From positions 1-51,284 of the forward strand of contig CAZAPG010000055.1 in assembly GCA_964486935.1 (NCBI GenBank): a stretch of 51,284 nt of DNA, read 5' to 3'. The notes under the pieces were generated by a model that worked only from the letters and a program-made list of their open reading frames with translations, did not search any database and was not told the origin of the DNA. Shown piece after piece: positions 46,789 to 51,284 of this stretch (the stretch's first letter is position 1; each line of letters starts with the position of its first letter). The translations under genes were made by a program, and so were the position numbers. This DNA comes from CAZAPG01 sp964486935 (GTDB taxonomy: Bacteria; Chloroflexota; Anaerolineae; 4572-78; J111).

Positions 46789-46978
46789 CGTTGTCGCCGA
46801 GATTGCCCGGATTTTGCTTGAATTTGAAGTGGAGCTGCAAAAAGCCGCCGCCGAGGGTGAGGATTCCGAGGCCCACGCCCTGGCGACGGCCAGCACCCAG
46901 GCAACCAAAAAAGCCGCCCGGAAGGTCGAGTCTAACTCTTTGGCCCGGCGGCGTCAAATTGGGAAGGGCCGCAAATGA
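46775..46978 (+). CDS. 67-residue protein of the replication operon, unknown
   Basis: Short, charged, helical (VAEIARILLEFEVELQKAAAEGEDSE), with a basic C-terminus (ARRRQIGKGRK). GGAGGTG lies 6-7 nt before the ATG. It overlaps its upstream neighbour by 14 nt and the primase-helicase gene by 4 nt (ATGA), so it is translated as part of the replication operon. No family recognised. Confidence 0.65.
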   Translation: MKRRSVVAEIARILLEFEVELQKAAAEGEDSEAHALATASTQATKKAARKVESNSLARRRQIGKGRK

Positions 46979-49233
46979 CCAGCACCGGCGATAAAATTCT
47001 GGCGTACTTCCAGAACCGGCCTGAGTTGAATCTGAGGGAAGACGGGGTTGGGCAATATCGGTCAAACAACCCCTTTCGGCCTGGCTCAGACAGCTTCAGC
47101 TTTACGTTCATCATCGACCCTGACGGTGAGCACGGCGCGTACCGTGATTTCAATCCGAAAGGGCAGCCGGAGAAGGGCAGCCTGTATGACCTGGCCGCCC
47201 GGCTGGGAATTGAGCGAAGCCCCAACGGTAAGTTGCCCCAACCCACCACTAAGCGAGCCTACAAAGATTTGGGCGACTACGCCGCCGCGCATGGCGTGAC
47301 CGCCCAGGTTTTTGAGGCCGCCGGCTGGGCACAAACCACCTATAAGGGCCGCCCGGCCCTGGCTATCAAAACCGATACCGGGACTCGTTATCGCTTTCTT
47401 GATGGCAATGAGCCGCCCTACCTTCACCCCAAAGGATACCGGCGCTGTTGGTATCGGCTATCTGAGGCCGCTGACCTGGCCGCCCAAAGCGGCCAGCCTT
47501 TGGTGATTTGCAATGGCGAGGCGTCAACGGTTGTGGCTCAATTCTATGGGCTGGCCGCCACCGCCGTTACGTCTGGGAGCGAGAAGGCCACCTTGCCCGG
47601 CAAGCTGTTAGAACAGCTAAAAACGGCCTACACCGACCCGGTGATAGTTGCGCTGGATTGTGACCCAGCCGGCCAGACCGCCGCGCCCAAGCTGGCTCAA
47701 TTTCTTGCCCAGGCCGGTTTTCAGACGAAATCCGTTGATTTGGCGCTGGGCAATGGGCAGGATTTGGCCGACTTTTGCCGGCTGCACACCACCCAGGCCG
47801 TCGTGAAGCTGCAAACGTTGAAAGAGTTAGAGCCGCCCAAAGAGATTGACCCCGCGAAAGCATACCTGTTGAGCGAAAGCCCCACCGACGACGGAAACGC
47901 TAACTGTTTTCTGATTGAATTTGGCCGCCAGAGATATGCTCATAACCCCGCGTGGGGTTGGCTGAAACATAATGGCACTCATTGGGAATATGGGGTGAGT
48001 GGCGCTGAAGCTTCAATTCGTATGGATATCAAGACGATGCTGCGCCGCCGCAGACAGGCTGGAAAAGACCATAGCCGGGCCGATGTCGCCGCCGCCGCCA
48101 TCCCCAACGCCAATAAAATTGGCAACACTCTGACGATGTTGAAAGATGAGCTTTTTATCAATATCGAAGACTTTGACAGCGAGCCGGATTTGATTAATTG
48201 CTCAAATGGGATAATCGACCTGAGAACGGGCCAGCTTTTACCCCATAGTGGGCAATATCATTTTACCTACTGTTTGCCGGTGGAGTATGACCCTGACGCG
48301 GATTATTCTTTTTGGGAAGGTTGGCTTGGAGAATCGGTTAAGGGCGGGCGTGATGTGCTGTCCTATTTGCAGCAAGCCGTGGGTTACAGCTTGACCGGTC
48401 ACACCAACGAGGAATGTCTTTTTTTCCTTTATGGGCCGAGTCGGGCCGGCAAGGGGACTTTTACTGAGAGTTTATTGGAGGTTTTAGGTGCATTGGGTGA
48501 TGAAGTGGATTTTGGAACTTTCACCGCCCGGCGTGGGGCAAATAGCCAGAATTTTGACCTGGCCGGGTTAAAAAATGTTAGATTCATTGCCGCCAGCGAG
48601 TCGGATAAGGAAGACCGGTTGAACACGGCTAAGGTCAAGGTCATCACTGGCGGGAACACCATTCGGGCCGCGTTTAAAGGGAAGGATTTCTTCAGCTATC
48701 GTCCACAATTCAAACTGTGGCTCTCCTCCAATTGGGGCATTAACGCCGATGCCATAGACGGGGCGCTGTGGGGGCGCGTCAAGGTGATTGAATTTCCACA
48801 CTCGCATCTTGGGAGAGAGGATAAAAATCTGAAAACTCAAATGAAGTCTCCCGATAACTTGCGCGGCATTTTAGCATGGGCCGTCAAAGGCGCTGTGAAC
48901 TGGTACGCCAGTCTCCCCAGGGGGTTGCAGACACCCCAAACCGTGAAGGACTCCACAGAGAGCCAGCAGGCCGATAATGATTTTATTGCTCAATTTCTTG
49001 AGGATATGGGCTATGAACTCTGCGAGCCTGCCGAGGCCGTTGTTTGGACCGATGAGTTTTACAGCGTTTATCAAAAATGGAGTGAAGAAGCTGAGATAGC
49101 AAGGAAAGACCGTTACAATCGCAAGCGGTTTTCCCAGGAACTAAAAATGAGGGGTTGTCATCTGGAACGAATTTATGATGACCTGGAGATTAAGAATATG
49201 CGCCGGGCAATTATGGGGGTTCGGAAAAAATAA
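46975..49233 (+). CDS. Plasmid/phage-type primase-helicase (TOPRIM + D5/SF3 helicase)
   Basis: 752 residues. The N-terminal half contains a TOPRIM-like segment (PLVICNGEASTVVAQFYGLAATAV at about 180, then VIVALDCDPAGQTAAP), the primase or nucleotidyl-transfer module. After residue ~300 comes a D5_N region (EPDLINCSNGIIDLRTGQLLPH) and an SF3/D5 helicase with Walker A GPSRAGKGT, Walker B-like IAASESD, and sensor LWLSSN. The C-terminus has a winged-helix-like tail (NRKRFSQELKMRGCH). Such proteins start replication of plasmids, phages and integrated elements. The iteron/inverted-repeat region immediately downstream is its likely origin. It starts in a 4-nt overlap with the previous gene. Confidence 0.9.
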   Translation: MTSTGDKILAYFQNRPELNLREDGVGQYRSNNPFRPGSDSFSFTFIIDPDGEHGAYRDFNPKGQPEKGSLYDLAARLGIERSPNGKLPQPTTKRAYKDLGDYAAAHGVTAQVFEAAGWAQTTYKGRPALAIKTDTGTRYRFLDGNEPPYLHPKGYRRCWYRLSEAADLAAQSGQPLVICNGEASTVVAQFYGLAATAVTSGSEKATLPGKLLEQLKTAYTDPVIVALDCDPAGQTAAPKLAQFLAQAGFQTKSVDLALGNGQDLADFCRLHTTQAVVKLQTLKELEPPKEIDPAKAYLLSESPTDDGNANCFLIEFGRQRYAHNPAWGWLKHNGTHWEYGVSGAEASIRMDIKTMLRRRRQAGKDHSRADVAAAAIPNANKIGNTLTMLKDELFINIEDFDSEPDLINCSNGIIDLRTGQLLPHSGQYHFTYCLPVEYDPDADYSFWEGWLGESVKGGRDVLSYLQQAVGYSLTGHTNEECLFFLYGPSRAGKGTFTESLLEVLGALGDEVDFGTFTARRGANSQNFDLAGLKNVRFIAASESDKEDRLNTAKVKVITGGNTIRAAFKGKDFFSYRPQFKLWLSSNWGINADAIDGALWGRVKVIEFPHSHLGREDKNLKTQMKSPDNLRGILAWAVKGAVNWYASLPRGLQTPQTVKDSTESQQADNDFIAQFLEDMGYELCEPAEAVVWTDEFYSVYQKWSEEAEIARKDRYNRKRFSQELKMRGCHLERIYDDLEIKNMRRAIMGVRKK

Positions 49234-49266
49234 AAAAATGCTCTTATCAAATCGACCGCATTTCTC

Positions 49267-49328
49267 CTGTCTGTTCTGTCTGTCCTGTCTGTTGCGCTAT
49301 TTACAGACAGGACAGACAGAACAGACAG
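49267..49328. repeat. Perfect 26-bp inverted repeat built from CTGTCTGT units
   Basis: Left arm 49267-49292 and right arm 49303-49328 are exactly complementary, with a 10-nt loop. Each arm holds three CTGTCTGT units separated by one base (a T, then a C). The same unit recurs in the direct repeats at 49444-49541. No T-run follows. Confidence 0.9.
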
Positions 49329-49443
49329 TAAAAACCCAATGCTTTAGAAGCATAAGGAAAAATAAAAAAACACCCCTAAAATAGCCTTTTTTGGGAGTTT
49401 CGGGCCTAAAAACCGTAAATCTTACCAATTTTTTCACCTAAAA

Positions 49444-49541
49444 TCTGTCTGTAAAGGGCTACATCTGTCTGTATCTGTCTGTGAAAAATTGGAGTTTTTC
49501 TTACTCAACATCTGTCTGTAAATCTGTCTGTATCTGTCTGT
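49444..49541. repeat. Six TCTGTCTGT iterons
   Basis: Exact copies at 49444, 49464, 49474, 49511, 49523 and 49533, all in one orientation; two neighbour pairs are spaced 10 bp, one helical turn. They lie in two blocks separated by AT-rich sequence. This is the layout of a plasmid origin bound by its replication protein. Confidence 0.8.
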
Positions 49542-49576
49542 AAAATCCCCATCATTACAAATATCCTGTCACGATT

Positions 49577-49606
49577 TTGACAGGTGAAACGCACCTATGA
49601 TATAAT
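49577..49606 (+). promoter_or_regulatory. Consensus promoter with operator-like repeat in the spacer
   Basis: TTGACA (49577-49582), 18-bp spacer, TATAAT (49601-49606) with TG before it. The spacer carries AGGTG-AAACG-CACCT (49582-49596), a perfect inverted repeat well placed for a repressor. Confidence 0.8.
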
Positions 49607-49670
49607 CTCCTTATCCTGTTGCACAAGCGACAGGAAATAATCAAAGAAAGGGGAAAAGGTGAGAGATGTT

Positions 49671-49871
49671 ATGACCACATCAGAAGCCGCCAAGGTTCTA
49701 GGAATTGACCGCGCCAGTGTTGCAAGGCTTATCCGCAATGGCACACTGCAAGGGGAAAGGTTTGGTCGGGCCTGGATGGTTTACCGTGAAAGTGTGGAAG
49801 AATTTCTAAAACACACTGAGGGGAAATCCAAGTTTGACCGAACCAGAGGCAATTTAGAGGATAATAATTAA
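49671..49871 (+). CDS. Excisionase-like helix-turn-helix protein
   Basis: 66 residues from ATG 49671 (70 from an in-frame GTG at 49659). MTTSEAAKVLGIDRASVARLIRNGTLQGERFGRAWMVYRESVEEFL is the excisionase-type MerR-like winged helix found in Xis proteins and small plasmid regulators. AAAGGTGAG lies before the ATG. The strong promoter with an internal inverted repeat upstream suggests autoregulation. It may direct excision of the element or regulate its genes; no integrase is visible in the window. Confidence 0.85.
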   Translation: MTTSEAAKVLGIDRASVARLIRNGTLQGERFGRAWMVYRESVEEFLKHTEGKSKFDRTRGNLEDNN

Positions 49872-49950
49872 GGCGGCTCTAGCCCGGCGCACCGGCTAAG
49901 ATGACACCGGGCCAGAAACTGCCAAAACATAACCCACGGGAGCGTGAATC

Positions 49951-50196
49951 ATGCAAGGCAAAGGTATTTTACCACAATCCACCCTTGCCCACAACGAAGG
50001 GCAACCCTCAAATAAACTTCTGTTAGTCCGTGCAACCACAGACTTAAAAACGACCCTTACCGGGGCGATTATCCCCAAAGGCACTATAGGCCGGGTTATT
50101 GACCTGCACCGGGCCGGTTTGGTTATTGACTTCAAGCTATTGACCGTTCACATCTTGCCGGCGGATAGCCCCTTAATCCAGATTGTGGGAATATAA
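49951..50196 (+). CDS. 81-residue protein of the mobile element, unknown
   Basis: Starts MQGKGILPQS; the centre is strand-rich (KLLLVRATTDLKTTLTGAIIPKGTIGRVIDLHRAGLVIDF), like a small beta-barrel. No family recognised. A GGGAGCG sequence lies ~8 nt before the ATG. It is separated by 2 nt from the next gene and belongs to a run of tightly packed small genes. The 79-nt gap before it has a GCCCGG / CCGGGC hairpin near 49882-49912. Confidence 0.65.
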   Translation: MQGKGILPQSTLAHNEGQPSNKLLLVRATTDLKTTLTGAIIPKGTIGRVIDLHRAGLVIDFKLLTVHILPADSPLIQIVGI

Positions 50197-50198
50197 CA

Positions 50199-50444
50199 AT
50201 GACTACCCAAAACCCCAAAACCAAAAAAATCAATGATTGGATAGAAGCCAGCGAGCAGGCCATTGAAGCGCTGTTTACCTTCAAAGCCTACCTTTACGCC
50301 TGGCAGAAACAGCCGGCCAGCTTGCCCGATGACGCTTTTATGTCTGTTATTCAAGATATGACTGAGGCCGGGCTGTTTGAATGGTGTAACGCAAGCCAGG
50401 CCGATATTGACGCCTTACGTAGCGTTGTAACTGGGGGTGAGTGA
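50199..50444 (+). CDS. 81-residue helical protein of the mobile element, unknown
   Basis: A hydrophilic, helical protein (INDWIEASEQAIEALFTFKAYLYAWQKQPASLPDDAF; SVIQDMTEAGLFEWCNASQADIDALRSVV). No domain recognised. It sits 2 nt after the previous gene and its stop overlaps the next start in TGATG, so it is translationally coupled to both. Confidence 0.65.
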   Translation: MTTQNPKTKKINDWIEASEQAIEALFTFKAYLYAWQKQPASLPDDAFMSVIQDMTEAGLFEWCNASQADIDALRSVVTGGE

Positions 50445-51163
50445 TGACCGCGCAAAAAATAATCGCCTGGCTAACTGCCATTTTGGTTTTTTTGCTGGCG
50501 CTGGGCAGCTTTGCCCTGAGCTATCACGCCCTGCGAGACTACGCCGGCCAGCACGGAATCGCCGGCCCATTAAGCTACATTTGGCCGTTGCTCATTGACG
50601 CCAGCCTGATTGTGTTCTCACTCGCCGTAGTCAATGCCTATCTGCAAGCTGAAAGCACCTGGCGGCAATGGTCATTAGTTGGCATTTACACGCTGGCAAC
50701 CATCGGCTTTAACGTGCTACACGCGCCCGATAACTTACAGGCTCAAATTGTGGCCGCCATAGCGCCGGTGAGCCTGTTCTTCTCATTTGAACTGCTAATG
50801 AACCAGTTGAAGCTCACCGTAAAAAAGCGCGGTATCAGCCACAGCCTTAAAGAATTGAGCCGGCAGTATCACGAGGTATCAACAGATGTTGAGAAGATGA
50901 CCGGCCAGCGTGATACCCTACAGGCTCAAATTGAAGAACTAAACCGTATCAAACAGGCCCAATTGAGCCTAAATGATACCGGCCATAAGCCCGATATCAC
51001 CATTGCCCAGGATGCAAGGCAGGCTCAAATAGCCGAACGTCGAGAGCAAGTCTTGAGCCTCATAAATGGGGGTTTGAGCCAACCTGAAATAGCCGATGAG
51101 CTAGGGGTATCAATTGCGACAATCAAGCGTGATACCGCCGCCCTGAACGGACGGTTAAAATGA
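50444..51163 (+). CDS. DUF2637-type membrane protein with C-terminal helix-turn-helix
   Basis: 239 residues. Four hydrophobic helices in residues ~6-125 have the DUF2637 pattern (ALSYHALRDYAGQHGIAGPLSYIWPLLIDASLIVFSL; APVSLFFSFELLMNQ). A coiled coil spans ~145-170, and the C-terminus is a helix-turn-helix (LINGGLSQPEIADELGVSIATIKRDTAAL). DUF2637 proteins are best known from actinobacterial conjugative plasmids and integrative elements. The combination suggests a membrane-tied DNA-binding protein. ATG 50444 overlaps the upstream stop; an in-frame GTG at 50441 is the alternative. Confidence 0.82.
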   Translation: MTAQKIIAWLTAILVFLLALGSFALSYHALRDYAGQHGIAGPLSYIWPLLIDASLIVFSLAVVNAYLQAESTWRQWSLVGIYTLATIGFNVLHAPDNLQAQIVAAIAPVSLFFSFELLMNQLKLTVKKRGISHSLKELSRQYHEVSTDVEKMTGQRDTLQAQIEELNRIKQAQLSLNDTGHKPDITIAQDARQAQIAERREQVLSLINGGLSQPEIADELGVSIATIKRDTAALNGRLK

Positions 51164-51284
51164 GCCGGGCCATCATTCACAGCACCCAAAAAATTAGTAT
51201 CACCTTATCGGTAAATGTCATTACCACAGATGACACCGGCCTGCATTTAGCGGTTGTGCCTCTGTTGTCTTTAGGCTGGCTGAT
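51160..51284 (+). CDS. 3'-truncated gene at the window end, unknown
   Basis: Starts with ATG overlapping the previous stop (ATGA) and stays open for 41 codons to the window end (MSRAIIHSTQKISITLSVNV...). Too short to identify. The overlap shows that the mobile-element operon continues beyond the window. Confidence 0.5.
   Translation, partial: MSRAIIHSTQKISITLSVNVITTDDTGLHLAVVPLLSLGWL

Larger units (their letters stand above)
49234..49670. other. Non-coding putative replication-origin region
   Basis: This ~437-bp stretch between primase-helicase and the excisionase-like gene has no gene. It holds the 26-bp inverted repeat, AT-rich sequence, six iterons, small CCTGTC / GACAGG and TCCTGTTGC / GCGACAGGA hairpins, and a strong promoter. 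Confidence 0.6.

Noticed and set aside
49267..49328. Transcription terminator of the primase-helicase gene
   Set aside because: The stem is perfect but built from CTGTCTGT words shared with the iterons, and no T-run follows on the + strand.
49175..49384. 69-codon frame over the primase end and the inverted repeat
   Set aside because: It reads repeated CTGTCTGT as protein and has no ribosome-binding site; the region is better explained as origin sequence.
49444..49541. CRISPR array
   Set aside because: Repeat units are 9-10 bp with spacings of 1-28 bp and no regular spacers or cas genes; the layout fits iterons.

Overview
The window looks like a chromosomal segment of a Chloroflexota bacterium (Anaerolineae-like is my guess), joined at its right end to an integrated or plasmid-derived element. 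The assignment rests on several signs. There is an archaeal-style thiolase/HMG-CoA synthase/DUF35 set with a class II HMG-CoA reductase. Two secreted proteins end in a Y-x-P-L-x-x-K-N tail. A PnrA/BMP-type nucleoside transporter and a Rab-like GTPase signalling cluster are present, and many promoters are of the extended -10 (TGnTATAAT) type or TTGACA-18-TATAAT. No rRNA, tRNA, CRISPR array or transposase gene was recognised.

Layout. 1-3213 (+): molybdenum-hydroxylase maturation, with an XdhC fused to two YHS domains, an EamA transporter and an XdhC split into two overlapping genes. 3376-7839 (-): a very large secreted subtilase. 8155-11905 (-): an operon of response regulator, histidine kinase and murE, behind a leader that carries a structured repeat. 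12100-16083 (-): recF, then an operon pfkB / ASCH / TPR / sirtuin. 16489-26980 (+): the most unusual part. It starts with a lipoprotein that fuses a PnrA-like nucleoside-binding domain to a PhnD-like phosphonate-binding domain, followed by phnC, an enlarged phnE, a two-domain nucleoside ABC ATPase, a nucleoside hydrolase and two nucleoside permeases. The divergent pfkB kinase could phosphorylate the released sugar or nucleoside. 27298-33661: response regulator, coiled-coil protein, membrane sensor with SH3b, Rab-like GTPase and PAS kinase, facing a 7TM-GAF protein and a GNAT gene. 34542-38716 (-): acetyl-CoA to mevalonate. 38912-44793 (-): SecDF fusion, secreted matrixin-like protease, a SelW-like selenoprotein read through an in-frame UGA, and lgt.

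45600-51284 (+): mobile element with a candidate ~112-nt structured RNA, small proteins, a TOPRIM/D5-type primase-helicase, a 26-bp perfect inverted repeat plus six TCTGTCTGT iterons (putative origin), an excisionase-like regulator and a DUF2637-type membrane protein. It runs past the window end, and no integrase is visible.

Two families of non-coding repeats occur in two copies each. One (11934-12050 and 43750-43857) shows compensatory base changes in its stems. The other (16219-16289 and 21445-21539) brackets the phn half of the transporter locus.
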